Positions 1 to 8,535 of a DNA stretch of 64,000 nt are shown piece by piece. Position numbers and translations under genes: made by a program. The number at the start of each line of letters is the position of its first letter. Within the stretch, counting starts at the first letter, position 1. Source of the DNA: Pseudaminobacter salicylatoxidans (GTDB taxonomy: Bacteria > Pseudomonadota > Alphaproteobacteria > Rhizobiales > Rhizobiaceae); contig NZ_QGGG01000004.1 of assembly GCF_003148475.1 (NCBI RefSeq), positions 248,001-312,000 on the forward strand. The letters run 5' to 3'. The notes below the pieces were generated by a model, which was not told where the DNA came from, made no database searches, and worked only from the letters and a program-made list of their open reading frames with translations.

Positions 1-631
1 GGCGGAACAGGGCAAGCAGCGGTACCGGCACATCGGCCACGTCATCACCGGCCTCAAGCCGCGCCAGTATCTCCAGCGCGGTTGCACGCAGCGGCCCGGA
101 CGTGGCCGCAAGCTGGTCGCGCAACGTGTCGGCCAGCCGCCTGGGCGTCGCGACCAGAACGAGCCCCGCAATCGACGGTCGCCGTTTGGCAAGTTCCAGC
201 GCAATCATGCCGCCTTCGCTATGCCCCAGCACCATGACCGGGCCTATGTCCGGCCGCGCCGCCAGCCAGTCGAACACATCCGCCGCGTCATCGACGAAGC
301 TGTCGATGGTGAATTCGTCTTCCCGCTCGGCCGATTTGCTGCCGGCCACGCCACGCTTGTCGTAGCGCAGGGTGGCAACGCCTCCAGCGGCGAGGTCGTC
401 GGCCAGTAGAGCCAGATAGCCGGCCTTGATACCGAGGATACTGTTGCCATCGCGGTCGGTGGGCCCGGACCCCGCGATCACCAGCACGGTCGGCGCAGCA
501 CCCTCGCCCACAGGAATTGTGAGCGTAGCGGGAAACCCGGCTGCCGACATGTTTTCGCGCAACGGTTCCCCGGCACGGGCAGGGCCTGTCATCACCGCCA
601 CCGCGATGCAGAGCGCGCCCAGCCGGCGCAT
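1..631 (-). CDS. secreted alpha/beta hydrolase (3' part beyond window)
   Basis: Reading leftward from ATG at 631, the frame stays open to the window edge, so about 210 N-terminal residues are visible. Residues 1-20 form a signal peptide ending in ARA, so the product is probably periplasmic. The nucleophile elbow GHSEGG (Ser near residue 138) and an upstream RYDKRG segment are typical of alpha/beta-hydrolase fold esterases and peptidases. The start lies one base after the rppH stop, so the two genes are probably co-transcribed. The catalytic Asp and His would lie in the missing C-terminal part. The substrate cannot be told. Confidence 0.85.
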   Translation of the reverse strand, partial: MRRLGALCIAVAVMTGPARAGEPLRENMSAAGFPATLTIPVGEGAAPTVLVIAGSGPTDRDGNSILGIKAGYLALLADDLAAGGVATLRYDKRGVAGSKSAEREDEFTIDSFVDDAADVFDWLAARPDIGPVMVLGHSEGGMIALELAKRRPSIAGLVLVATPRRLADTLRDQLAATSGPLRATALEILARLEAGDDVADVPVPLLALFR

Positions 632-632
632 A

Positions 633-1148
633 TCATGGCGCCAGATAGCGGAATGCGGCAACCACCTGCTCATAGACCTGCCGCTTGAAAGGCACGATAA
701 GGTCCGGCAGGTCGATCATCGGCTTCCAGTCCCAACGGTCGAATTCGGCCGTGTGGCCGCCCGGCGGCGGGTTGATGGCGATTTCGTTTTCGTCGCCCTC
801 GAAGCGGAAGGCGAACCATTTCTGCGTCTGCCCGCGATATTTGCCCTTGAAGGCGATGCCCAGCTTGTCGGCCGGCAGATCGTAATTGATCCAGCCCGGC
901 ACCTCGGCCAGCAGCGAGACGCTGCGCATCCCGGTTTCCTCATAGAGTTCGCGCAGCGCTGCCGGCAGCGGCTCCTCGCCCTTGTCGATGCCGCCCTGCG
1001 GCATCTGCCAGAGCTTGTCGGTGCCGGCCATTTCGCTGTCGGGCTCGGCTATACGGTGTCCCGACCAGACCAGCCCCTGGCGATTCAGCACCATGATACC
1101 GACACAGGGTCGATAGGGCAGCGCCTGCGGATCGATCTTCTTCGTCAT
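633..1148 (-). CDS. rppH: RNA pyrophosphohydrolase RppH (Nudix)
   Basis: A 171-residue Nudix hydrolase. The Nudix box spans residues 52-74, with GGIDKGEE followed by RELYEETG. The N-terminus [12 protein letters not shown] and the tryptophan-rich WQMPQGGID context are those of RppH/IalA, which removes pyrophosphate from the 5' end of triphosphorylated RNA or cleaves diadenosine polyphosphates. I chose the ATG at 1148 (MTKKID) because the longer frame upstream reads into the next gene and lacks family similarity. It sits 8 bases after the stop of the divergent deacetylase gene, at the 3' end of the leftward housekeeping cluster. Confidence 0.93.
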   Translation of the reverse strand: MTKKIDPQALPYRPCVGIMVLNRQGLVWSGHRIAEPDSEMAGTDKLWQMPQGGIDKGEEPLPAALRELYEETGMRSVSLLAEVPGWINYDLPADKLGIAFKGKYRGQTQKWFAFRFEGDENEIAINPPPGGHTAEFDRWDWKPMIDLPDLIVPFKRQVYEQVVAAFRYLAP

Positions 1149-1156
1149 GTGAGCAT

Positions 1157-2332
1157 TCAGCCTTGTTCGGGGTCGGTGGCCAGTGCCGAGATCGGCACGA
1201 TCTCTATGCCACGCCGCCGCGCTTCCGCAACCCATTGCGCGACGGCATCGACCGTCACATCGAAGGCCGAGCCGGTGCCGATGGCAGAACCCTTGGCGCG
1301 CGCCGTCGCCTCAAGTTGGTCGAGTTTCTTCAGGATGGCGTCGCGGCTGCGCTCGGCATCGATCGCGGCATCGGCGACGGCATAGGGCACGCGGTCCTGC
1401 AATGCCAGTTCGGGCGCCACGCTGCGGGTCGAGGAGCCATCGTCGAGATAAAGCAGGCCGCGCTTGCCCAGTTCCGCCAGCACCGGCTCCATCGCCGCCC
1501 TGTCGGCCACGAAGCGCGCGCCCATATAGTTCATCACGCCGGTGTAGTTGGTGGTGCGCGACAGCGCCCAGCGCAGATTCTTCAGGTTTTCCGCCGGCTT
1601 TGCCGCCACCGTCAGCGTGTTGCGGCCGGGATTGACGTTCGGGAAATCGAACGGCTCAAGCGGCACCTGCATGATGATCTCATGGCCCTGCCGGCGGCTT
1701 TCCTGCATCCAGCGGCCGATGCTGTTGCCGTCCGAGGCGAAGGCCAGCGTCACCTCCGGCGGCAGCTTGGCGATGGCCTCCTGGGTTCCGGTCTGCGACA
1801 GGCCGAGCCCGCCGATGACGATCGCCACGCGCGCGCCGCGCGCGCCCGACCACGGCCGCGCATAGACATCGACCGGCCGCCTACCATCGGCGGCGCGTAC
1901 CGGTAATGGCCCCTCCGCGCCTTGCTCGATCAGCGCCTTGTCGGGCAAATGCGCAACCCGCAGGTTCTGGCCGACAGCGGAAGGGTCGCGAATGACCACA
2001 ACATTCTGCCCCGCGCCATCTGCCGGCGGATTGACATGGATGATGGACGGTCCGGGATTTGCCTGGCTGGCAGGCGCCGGCGTGCCAGCCGACCCCGCCG
2101 CCGTCTCCACCTTCACCGGCTCAATCACCTCCGGCGTCGAAAGAACGACGGTCGCCGGATTGCGGAAGGGCCGTTCGCGAAACGCGATTGCGCTGGAAGC
2201 TGCGGCAACGGCCACGACCGCAAGGCCGAAAACCAGCGAACGGCCCGTGAGCGGGACACGCCGGCCCGCGCCGCGCGAGGCTGGGCCTGGCTGACCTAAC
2301 GGGCGATCGATGTCCTTATCGAAAGGCGACAA
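1157..2332 (-). CDS. divergent polysaccharide deacetylase family protein (YibQ-like)
   Basis: This 391-residue protein has one N-terminal membrane anchor (about residues 31-50), a Pro/Ala-rich linker, and a C-terminal divergent polysaccharide deacetylase domain (about 165-385, starting with [12 protein letters not shown] and including YLDDGSS). The family is periplasmic and probably acts on cell-wall glycans; its activity is unproven. No ATG exists near the N-terminus. The best start is TTG at 2332, which has GAGGAA eight bases upstream. In many proteobacteria this gene sits beside envC, and here it follows envC-ctpA, which supports a cell-wall role. Confidence 0.85.
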   Translation of the reverse strand: MSPFDKDIDRPLGQPGPASRGAGRRVPLTGRSLVFGLAVVAVAAASSAIAFRERPFRNPATVVLSTPEVIEPVKVETAAGSAGTPAPASQANPGPSIIHVNPPADGAGQNVVVIRDPSAVGQNLRVAHLPDKALIEQGAEGPLPVRAADGRRPVDVYARPWSGARGARVAIVIGGLGLSQTGTQEAIAKLPPEVTLAFASDGNSIGRWMQESRRQGHEIIMQVPLEPFDFPNVNPGRNTLTVAAKPAENLKNLRWALSRTTNYTGVMNYMGARFVADRAAMEPVLAELGKRGLLYLDDGSSTRSVAPELALQDRVPYAVADAAIDAERSRDAILKKLDQLEATARAKGSAIGTGSAFDVTVDAVAQWVAEARRRGIEIVPISALATDPEQG

Positions 2333-2456
2333 GCCGTATTCCTCGATATCGGCGGGAACAGGCTTCCGCAGACGAATTCCGCCGGTGAACCCGGCGGAAA
2401 CGCGTCTCTCAAATCGAACGATGCAGGCAGTCCCCGCGGCTACCTGCCACCCGTTC

Positions 2457-3788
2457 TTACTGCTGGTTCAGCACCGCCCGCTCCGGATTGGGCGGAAAGG
2501 CCGGATCCGTCTTGGTGCCCTGCAGCAGGTCCAGCGCATAGTTGAGCTGGATGTCGTCCTTCGCCTCGGGCGGCACATAGGCCGACGAACCCGAGCCCTG
2601 ATCGCTCTCCTCGACGCCCTTGATGTGGCCCTTGAGATCGGACTCGCCGCGCGACACGTCACGGCCCTTCAACTCGTCCGGCAGCGGCTGCTCGACCTTG
2701 ATGTCGGGCGTGATGCCCTTGCCCTGGATCGACTTGCCCGACGGCGTGTAATAGAGCGCCGTGGTAAGCCGCAGCGCGCCGTTTTCAGCGAGCGGGATGA
2801 TCGTCTGCACCGAGCCCTTGCCGAAGGACTGCGTGCCGAGCACCGTGGCGCGGCGATGATCCTGCAAGGCACCGGCAACGATCTCCGAGGCGCTGGCCGA
2901 GCCGCCATTGATCAGTACGATCAGCGGCTTGCCATCGACCATGTCGCCGGGGCGGGCATCGAAGCGGGTCACATCCTTCGGATCGCGGCCACGTGTCGAG
3001 ACGATCTCGCCCTTGTCGAGGAAGCTGTCGGACACGCTGACCGCCTGGTCGAGCAGGCCGCCCGGATTGAGCCGCAGGTCGAGGACATAGCCCTTGAGCT
3101 TGTCGTCCGGCACCTGCTTCCTGATCTGCTCGATGGCATTCTGCAGGTCGTCGAAGGTCTTCTCGGTGAACGAGGTGATCTTCATATAGCCGATGTCGTC
3201 TTTCTCGACACGGAACTTCACCGCCTTGACCTTGATGATGTCGCGCTTGATCGAAAGCTCGATCGGCTTGTCGGCGCCCTGGCGCAGAATGGTGAGCTTG
3301 ATCGGCGTGTTGACGAGGCCGCGCATCTTGTCGACGGCGTCGTTCAGCGTCATGCCGCGCACTTCCTCGCCATCGATCTTGGAGATGTAGTCGCCGGCCA
3401 GCACGCCGGCTTTGGCGGCGGGCGTGTCGTCGATCGGCGTGATCACCTTGACGAGGTCGTTTTCCATCGTGACTTCGATACCAAGGCCGCCGAATTCGCC
3501 CTTGGTCTGAACGCGCATGTCCTTGGCGGCTTCCGCGTTCATGTAGGAGGAGTGCGGATCGAGCGAAGTGAGCATGCCATTGATGGCGCTTTCGACCAGA
3601 GATTTCTCATCTGGCGGCGTCACATATTGCGCGCGCACGCGCTCGAAGATGTCGCCGAAGATCGCCAGTTGCCGGTAGGTCTCGGAGCTCGCCGCATTCG
3701 CCGTGGAGCCGGGCACGCCATAGACCAGCGTCATGGCGGATGCGCCCATCAGCGCACCGGCTAGCAGAAGCGACAACTTACGTACCAT
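2457..3788 (-). CDS. ctpA: carboxy-terminal processing protease CtpA (S41)
   Basis: A 443-residue periplasmic serine protease with a signal peptide (about 1-32), a PDZ domain (about 90-175) and an S41 catalytic domain. The Ser/Lys dyad is visible: GGSASASEI gives Ser near 299, and SFGKGSVQ gives Lys near 324, 25 residues later as in Tsp. The C-terminus is low-complexity and acidic. The ATG at 3788 is preceded by GAAGGACAG and overlaps the 3' end of the envC-like gene by 11 bases, so translation is probably coupled. In related bacteria CtpA trims cell-envelope proteins; the target here is unknown. Confidence 0.93.
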   Translation of the reverse strand: MVRKLSLLLAGALMGASAMTLVYGVPGSTANAASSETYRQLAIFGDIFERVRAQYVTPPDEKSLVESAINGMLTSLDPHSSYMNAEAAKDMRVQTKGEFGGLGIEVTMENDLVKVITPIDDTPAAKAGVLAGDYISKIDGEEVRGMTLNDAVDKMRGLVNTPIKLTILRQGADKPIELSIKRDIIKVKAVKFRVEKDDIGYMKITSFTEKTFDDLQNAIEQIRKQVPDDKLKGYVLDLRLNPGGLLDQAVSVSDSFLDKGEIVSTRGRDPKDVTRFDARPGDMVDGKPLIVLINGGSASASEIVAGALQDHRRATVLGTQSFGKGSVQTIIPLAENGALRLTTALYYTPSGKSIQGKGITPDIKVEQPLPDELKGRDVSRGESDLKGHIKGVEESDQGSGSSAYVPPEAKDDIQLNYALDLLQGTKTDPAFPPNPERAVLNQQ

Positions 3789-5154
3789 TTTCTGTCCTTC
3801 CAGAAAGCCGTTCCGCCCACCACGGGGTCGGATCGACGGGTTTTCCATCCTTGCGGAACTCAATATAGAGTTCCGGACCACTGTTTCCATTCGGAGCCGC
3901 AGAGGTGCTCGCCACCCTGGCTTCCCCCATCGCGCCGATCGGTTCGCCTGCAAGGACGGACTGACCCAGCGAGACGCTGATTCTGCTCATGCCCGCCAGA
4001 ACGACATGATAACCGTCGCCTGCGTTCAGGATCAAGAGTTGTCCATATGACCGGAACGGCCCCGCATACAAGACATTGCCATCGGCCGGCGCGGTTACGA
4101 TGGCGCCCGATTGTGTCGCAACCATGTCGCCCAGCATCACACCGCCACTGGCATCTTTCTGCCCGAAACGCTTGCTGATACGCCCCGTAACCGGCAGCGC
4201 GATCTGCCCGCGCAGAGCCGAAAAGGGTGCTGCCGCCATCAGCCGGTTCGCCTCGGGCAGCGCTGCCAGTTCCGCCTCGCGGGCGCGCCTTTGCTCCTCG
4301 GCCCGCCTGGAAGCCTCGCTGCGGGTCTTTTCGGCCTGCTTTTCCAGCGCCGCGATCAGGTCCTTGAGGTTTTTGGCGCGCGCGGCCAGGTCCTCCGCGT
4401 TCATTTTTTCTTCCGCCAGAGCCGATTCGGCCTCGGCTTGCAGGCGCTCTTTTTCCTGCTGAAGCAAAGTGAGCCGTTCCTTCTCGGCAAGCTGCTCGCC
4501 GACCGAGGCCACCAGCTTCTGGCGCTCGGCCTCGATGGAGGTGGTGACGCGCGACATTTCCTTCAAGTCGGCCATCAGCACTTCGGTCTGCTCGCGCAGC
4601 TCCGGCACTACCGCGCCCAGCAGGATGGCGCTGCGTACGGAAGACAGCGCATCTTCCGGCTTCACCAGAATCGCCGGCGGCGGATTGAGCCCCATGCGCT
4701 GCAGCGCGCCCAGAACTTCCGCCAGCACACCGCGCCGCGCCATGAGCGAATTGTGGATGCCTTCCTTCTGTTCCTTCAGCCCTTCCAGCCGGGCGGTGAT
4801 GTCGTCGATATCCTGGCTGAGCTTCTTTTCCGTCTTGGCCGACTGGATCAATGCTGCGGTGATGCTGGCAAAATCCTTCTTCACCTTGGCGACATCGGCC
4901 TTCAGCGTTTCCATGCGCTCCGCGGAAACAGTGATTTCCTTCGAAACCTGGTCATATTCGGCCTGCCGCTCGGACCTGGTGGCGACGAGAGCCGCGGCCG
5001 GGTCCTTGTTTTCGCCGGTAGCTTCTTCGGCCTGCGCGGTCATCGGAAAGCAGGCGACAAGCAAAGCGGCCGCGAGCATGCCGATGCATGATCGTCCGAT
5101 CCCTGCCTTGCTGACCTTCATTCCCGACATTCCGATGCGCCGCATGTTTCGCAT
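3778..5154 (-). CDS. EnvC-like murein hydrolase activator (degenerate LytM domain)
   Basis: A 458-residue secreted protein with a signal peptide, a long coiled coil rich in Glu/Lys/Ala (about 55-310) and a C-terminal LytM/M23 fold (about 335-445). The zinc-binding HxGxD motif is replaced by GVMLGD and only one His of the usual HxH remains (YHVVLAG), so it should not be an active endopeptidase. That is the hallmark of EnvC-type activators of amidases at the division site. Alternative start ATG at 5121 (MKVSKAG) would give a cleaner signal peptide. A CtrA-like box lies about 20 bases upstream of the 5154 start. Confidence 0.85.
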   Translation of the reverse strand: MRNMRRIGMSGMKVSKAGIGRSCIGMLAAALLVACFPMTAQAEEATGENKDPAAALVATRSERQAEYDQVSKEITVSAERMETLKADVAKVKKDFASITAALIQSAKTEKKLSQDIDDITARLEGLKEQKEGIHNSLMARRGVLAEVLGALQRMGLNPPPAILVKPEDALSSVRSAILLGAVVPELREQTEVLMADLKEMSRVTTSIEAERQKLVASVGEQLAEKERLTLLQQEKERLQAEAESALAEEKMNAEDLAARAKNLKDLIAALEKQAEKTRSEASRRAEEQRRAREAELAALPEANRLMAAAPFSALRGQIALPVTGRISKRFGQKDASGGVMLGDMVATQSGAIVTAPADGNVLYAGPFRSYGQLLILNAGDGYHVVLAGMSRISVSLGQSVLAGEPIGAMGEARVASTSAAPNGNSGPELYIEFRKDGKPVDPTPWWAERLSGRTENGT

Positions 5155-5173
5155 CGACCTTAGCGGCCGCTTC

Positions 5174-5189
5174 TTAACGAACCATCAAC
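5174..5189. promoter_or_regulatory. possible CtrA-binding box upstream of the envC-like gene
   Basis: TTAA, seven bases, TCAAC matches the alphaproteobacterial CtrA consensus TTAA-N7-TTAAC with one mismatch. It lies between rlmH and the envC-like gene, 20 bases upstream of the 5154 start. A single one-mismatch site can arise by chance, so this is tentative. Confidence 0.35.
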
Positions 5190-5254
5190 CATGTTGCGAC
5201 GGGTTCGCTCACTGAAAAAAGTCACGAAATGCGTCGGAAATCGGACCGTTCCCG

Positions 5255-5737
5255 TCAGGCACGGTGATAGGGATGCCCCGAAAGGATCGTCGCGGCGCGA
5301 TAAAGCTGTTCGGCCAGCATGATGCGCACGATCTGGTGCGGCCAGGTCAGCGCGCCGAAAGACAGCGTCAGCGCAGCACTTTCCCGCAAGGACGGGTCGT
5401 GGCCATCCGGCCCGCCGATGGCGACGACCAGATTGCGCTGGCCACCATCGCGCAGAGCGGCGAGCCGGTTTGCGAAATCTTGCGAAGAGATGTTCTTGCC
5501 CCGCTCGTCGAGCAGGATCAGCGCCGCGCCGGCGCCAAGTTGCGCCTGCAATTTCTGCGCTTCCTCGCGCTTGCGCTCAACCGCGCTTTGCGCACGGCTT
5601 TCCGGCGCCTCGACGACGCCGGCGAATTCCAGGCCGATTGCCGGGCCGCTTTTGCCGAAACGATCGAAATAGCGTTCGACCAATTCCTTCTCGGGGCCGG
5701 CCTTCATCCGGCCCACGGCATGTACGGCAATCTTCAT
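5255..5737 (-). CDS. rlmH: 23S rRNA pseudouridine1915 N3-methyltransferase RlmH
   Basis: A 160-residue SPOUT-class methyltransferase of normal family length. The C-terminal knot is clear: LVVAIGGPDGH followed by LSFGALTWPHQIVRIMLAEQLYRA, ending in the family's GHPYHRA tail. It methylates pseudouridine 1915 of 23S rRNA in the assembled 70S ribosome using SAM. It sits downstream of rsfS, as in most bacteria. The ATG at 5737 is the only good start. The rsfS-rlmH gap carries one copy of the dispersed repeat described below. Confidence 0.95.
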   Translation of the reverse strand: MKIAVHAVGRMKAGPEKELVERYFDRFGKSGPAIGLEFAGVVEAPESRAQSAVERKREEAQKLQAQLGAGAALILLDERGKNISSQDFANRLAALRDGGQRNLVVAIGGPDGHDPSLRESAALTLSFGALTWPHQIVRIMLAEQLYRAATILSGHPYHRA

Positions 5738-5763
5738 CCTGTCCTGCCCGGTGAAACGGAGGC

Positions 5764-5871
5764 CTGGAGCATTTTGCAGTCAGACGGAATCGTCTGACGT
5801 CGCACAAATGCGGCGGAGGAAACAGAACTGGAGCGGCGGAGGTGCGTACGTCAGAACGTCCGCTGCTCTAG
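5764..5871. repeat. dispersed structured repeat, copy C
   Basis: A 108-bp element between rlmH and rsfS, bounded by CTGGAGCA and GCTCTAG. It shares GCAG, then a 7-bp stem, then CGTCGCACA and ATGCGGC with copies at 10841 and 51944. Its first stem (TCAGACG, 5780-5786, with CGTCTGA, 5791-5797) differs in sequence from the other copies but still pairs perfectly. The terminal CTAG supplies the rsfS stop codon. Confidence 0.75.
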
Positions 5872-6245
5872 TGGACCGTTTCTTCCTCGAGGTCCGGCGC
5901 CAGCCACATCTTCTCGAGATTGTAGAAGTCGCGAACCTCCGGCCGGAAGACATGGACGATGATGTCGCCCGAATCGATCAGCACCCAGTCGGCCGATTCC
6001 AGCCCTTCGACGCGGGCGGAGCCGAGACCGGCATCCTTCAGCGCCTTGAGCAGATTGTCGGCGACCGCCGCAACATGACGATGCGAGCGGCCCGAGGCGA
6101 CGACCATATGGTCGGCGAGGCTCGACTTACCGGTGAGATTGATGGGGACGATGTTTTCGGCCTTGGAGTCTTCCAGACTGGCAAGGACTGTTTCGAGGGC
6201 GCGGGACACGGCATCAATTCCGTTCATCCCGGCCAGCGAAGGCAT
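5868..6245 (-). CDS. rsfS: ribosome silencing factor RsfS
   Basis: A 125-residue RsfS/Iojap protein. It binds ribosomal protein L14 (uL14) and blocks subunit joining during starvation. The conserved core (KAENIVPINLTGKSSLADHM, then SGRSHRHVAAVADNL, then VEGLESADWVLIDSGDIIVH) is complete. I chose ATG at 6245 (MPSLAGMNG), preceded by AAGAAGG; a longer frame upstream shows no similarity. ATG at 6227 (MNGID) is also possible. It lies between nadD and rlmH, the usual bacterial order. The stop codon falls inside the end of a repeat element. Confidence 0.93.
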   Translation of the reverse strand: MPSLAGMNGIDAVSRALETVLASLEDSKAENIVPINLTGKSSLADHMVVASGRSHRHVAAVADNLLKALKDAGLGSARVEGLESADWVLIDSGDIIVHVFRPEVRDFYNLEKMWLAPDLEEETVH

Positions 6246-6458
6246 GATGTTTGCCTTCTTGGGTAGTGCTGTTCTCAGTGTCTTTCCTTTCGAAACAAGA
6301 ACAAGCGAGCATCCGGCTTGAAATGCCGGACACCTTATAAATAGGCAGAGTCGCGCGACACTTTCAAGACGGCCCGGCTCCGCCGGGAAACCCACCAGTT
6401 GGGACGCGGCTATTGCGCTTTCAACCCTTCCGGACAAACTTTTACGTTCACGGCTCTC

Positions 6459-7049
6459 TCACGGGCGCTTCGTGCCGTTGCGGATGGCGGTGGAGGAAAG
6501 CCAGGAGCGACGGCCATGGATGAAGGTCCAGGCCGGAGCGCGCATGCGCGCCAGCCGGGGCGCATCCGATTCATCGACCCGCGCATAGGCGAATGTCTTG
6601 GCCACCACCGAGGACAGGAACGACAGGGTCGAGCCCGGCCGGTCGATGACGGCGATGGGGAAGGTCATCGCGATCTGGCGCCAGCGCTGCCAGTGGTGGA
6701 AATCGCGCAGATTGTCCGCTCCCATGACCCAGACGAAATCGACGCCCGGATTGCGCGCCTTGATGAGCGCCAGCGTGTCGGCGGTGTAGCGCACATGATA
6801 GCTCGCCTCGAAGGCAGTCACCTTCATGCGCGGATCGCGCGCGATCGCCCTGGAAAGGCGGATGCGCTCGGCGAGCGGGGCAAGCTCGCGCGTATCCTTC
6901 AGCGGGCTTCCGGGCGTGACCATCCACCAGAACTGATCGAGCCGCAGCCTGCGCATCGCGATCTCGGCCACCAGCGCATGGCCCCCATGCGGCGGATTGA
7001 ACGAACCGCCGAACAGCCCCACTTGCATGCCCTTTTCGACATGCGGCAT
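6459..7049 (-). CDS. nadD: nicotinate-nucleotide adenylyltransferase NadD
   Basis: A 196-residue nucleotidyltransferase. The ATP-binding motif GSFNPPHGGH (residues 15-24) and the C-terminal SSTAIR motif are both present. It converts nicotinate mononucleotide and ATP to deamido-NAD in NAD synthesis. ATG at 7049 (MPHVEKG) gives the N-terminus usual in rhizobia; ATG at 7028 is possible. The frame continues upstream through a palindromic repeat as far as proA, but that part is not protein-like and is left out. Confidence 0.93.
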   Translation of the reverse strand: MPHVEKGMQVGLFGGSFNPPHGGHALVAEIAMRRLRLDQFWWMVTPGSPLKDTRELAPLAERIRLSRAIARDPRMKVTAFEASYHVRYTADTLALIKARNPGVDFVWVMGADNLRDFHHWQRWRQIAMTFPIAVIDRPGSTLSFLSSVVAKTFAYARVDESDAPRLARMRAPAWTFIHGRRSWLSSTAIRNGTKRP

Positions 7050-7075
7050 GCGCAGAAAGCTCGGCGCGACGCTGA

Positions 7076-7231
7076 TACCCTCCTCCTTGCGGGGAGGGTC
7101 GATCCGCGAAGCGGAGCGGGGTGTCGGCTGGATCAGGTCGGAGGTCGGCAATTGATTTCCACCCCCGCCCCGGCTTCCGAATGACGCTTCGCGACATTCG
7201 TTTGCCGACCCTCCCCATAAGGGGGAGGGTA
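7076..7231. repeat. nested palindromic intergenic element between proA and nadD
   Basis: Two short hairpins flank the element: CCCTCCTCCTTGCGGGGAGGG at 7078-7098 (written here as two arms around TTG) and a similar CCCTCCCC...GGGGGAGGG at 7209-7229. The inner arms GGGGAGGGTCG (7091-7101) and CGACCCTCCCC (7207-7216, continuing the second hairpin) are perfect inverted repeats, so the whole unit can fold as one large structure. A small CCGC-GAA-GCGG hairpin lies inside. It resembles the repetitive palindromes common between rhizobial genes. Confidence 0.7.
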
Positions 7232-7245
7232 AAACGGCCCCACAA

Positions 7246-8532
7246 TCACGGCCGCACCTGCCCCGACCCGCGCACACGGTATTTGAAAGAGGTGAGCTGT
7301 TCGACGCCGACCGGCCCGCGCGCATGCATCTTGCCCGTGGCGATGCCGATCTCGGCGCCCATGCCGAACTCGCCGCCATCGGCGAACTGGGTCGAGGCGT
7401 TGTGCAGCAGGATTGCCGAATCGATCTCGTTGAAGAAGCGCTCCACGGCCTCTCCATCCTCGGCAACGATGGCCTCGGTGTGATGCGAGGAAAAAGTCTC
7501 GATGTGCTCGATGGCGCCGGCGACGCCGTCCACCAGCTTCGCCGAGATGATGGCGTCCAGATATTCCGTCACCCAGTCGGCGTCCACCGCGGGCTTGGCA
7601 TCCGCAAAGGCCTTCAACACGTCTTCGTCGGCGTGGATTTCGCAGCCGGCCTGGCGCAGCGCCTCCAGCACCGGCGCCAGATGCGTGGCCGCGGCTGCCC
7701 GGTCGATCAGCAGCGTCTCGGCCGCGCCGCATATGCCGGTGCGGCGCATCTTGGCGTTGACGGCGATTTTTACCGCCATGTCGAGATCGGCCGACTTGTC
7801 GATATAAAGATGGCAGATGCCTTCCAGATGCGCGAACACCGGCACCCGCGCCTCGTTCTGCACGCGCTCGACGAGGCTGCGGCCGCCGCGCGGCACGATC
7901 ACGTCGAGATTGCCCGACAGGCCCTTCAGCATCTCGCCGACGGCGGCGCGGTCGGTGGTGGGCACGAGTTGAATGGCGTCTTCCGGCAGACCGGCGGCAC
8001 GCAGCCCCGCGACCAGACAGGCGTGAATGGCGGCCGAGGAATTCAGCGAATCCGACCCGCCGCGCAGGATCACCGGATTGCCGGCCTTAAGACACAGCGC
8101 GCCGGCATCTGCCGTCACGTTCGGGCGGCTTTCATAGATGACGCCGATGACGCCGAGCGGCGTGCGCACGCGCTCGATATGCAGGCCGTTGGGGCGGTCC
8201 CATTCGGCCACGACCTCACCCACGGGATCACGAAGATCGGCAATGGCGCGCACGCCGTCGGCCATGTCGCGGATGCGTTTGGGATCGAGCTTCAGCCGGT
8301 CCATGAAGGAACCGCTCAGGCCCGATTGCTCGCCGTTCTTCACGTCGATGGCGTTGGCGGCGAGAATTTTCTCCTCGGCCGCAACGATGGCATCGGCCAT
8401 GGCGAGCAGCGCCTCGCGCTTGCGGTCCGCGCTGGCGACGGCAAGTGGCCGGGCGGCGGCGCGCGCCTTGCGGCCGAGCGCTGCCATCAGCGCCACAGTA
8501 TCCTGCCCGGACTTGTCACTCGCCATCAGCAT
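7246..8532 (-). CDS. proA: glutamate-5-semialdehyde dehydrogenase ProA
   Basis: A 428-residue gamma-glutamyl phosphate reductase of the aldehyde dehydrogenase superfamily. The catalytic Cys lies in [10 protein letters not shown] (near residue 268), and [12 protein letters not shown] and VPRGGRSLV are typical ProA motifs. It reduces gamma-glutamyl phosphate with NADPH in the second step of proline synthesis. It begins 3 bases after proB ends, with GGATGAG as ribosome site; ATG at 8526 is an alternative start. The pair is clearly one transcription unit. Confidence 0.96.
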   Translation of the reverse strand: MLMASDKSGQDTVALMAALGRKARAAARPLAVASADRKREALLAMADAIVAAEEKILAANAIDVKNGEQSGLSGSFMDRLKLDPKRIRDMADGVRAIADLRDPVGEVVAEWDRPNGLHIERVRTPLGVIGVIYESRPNVTADAGALCLKAGNPVILRGGSDSLNSSAAIHACLVAGLRAAGLPEDAIQLVPTTDRAAVGEMLKGLSGNLDVIVPRGGRSLVERVQNEARVPVFAHLEGICHLYIDKSADLDMAVKIAVNAKMRRTGICGAAETLLIDRAAAATHLAPVLEALRQAGCEIHADEDVLKAFADAKPAVDADWVTEYLDAIISAKLVDGVAGAIEHIETFSSHHTEAIVAEDGEAVERFFNEIDSAILLHNASTQFADGGEFGMGAEIGIATGKMHARGPVGVEQLTSFKYRVRGSGQVRP

Positions 8533-8535
8533 GGC

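Noticed and set aside
6246-6437. N-terminal extension of RsfS
   Set aside because: The 64 extra residues have no family similarity, and AAGAAGG precedes the ATG at 6245.
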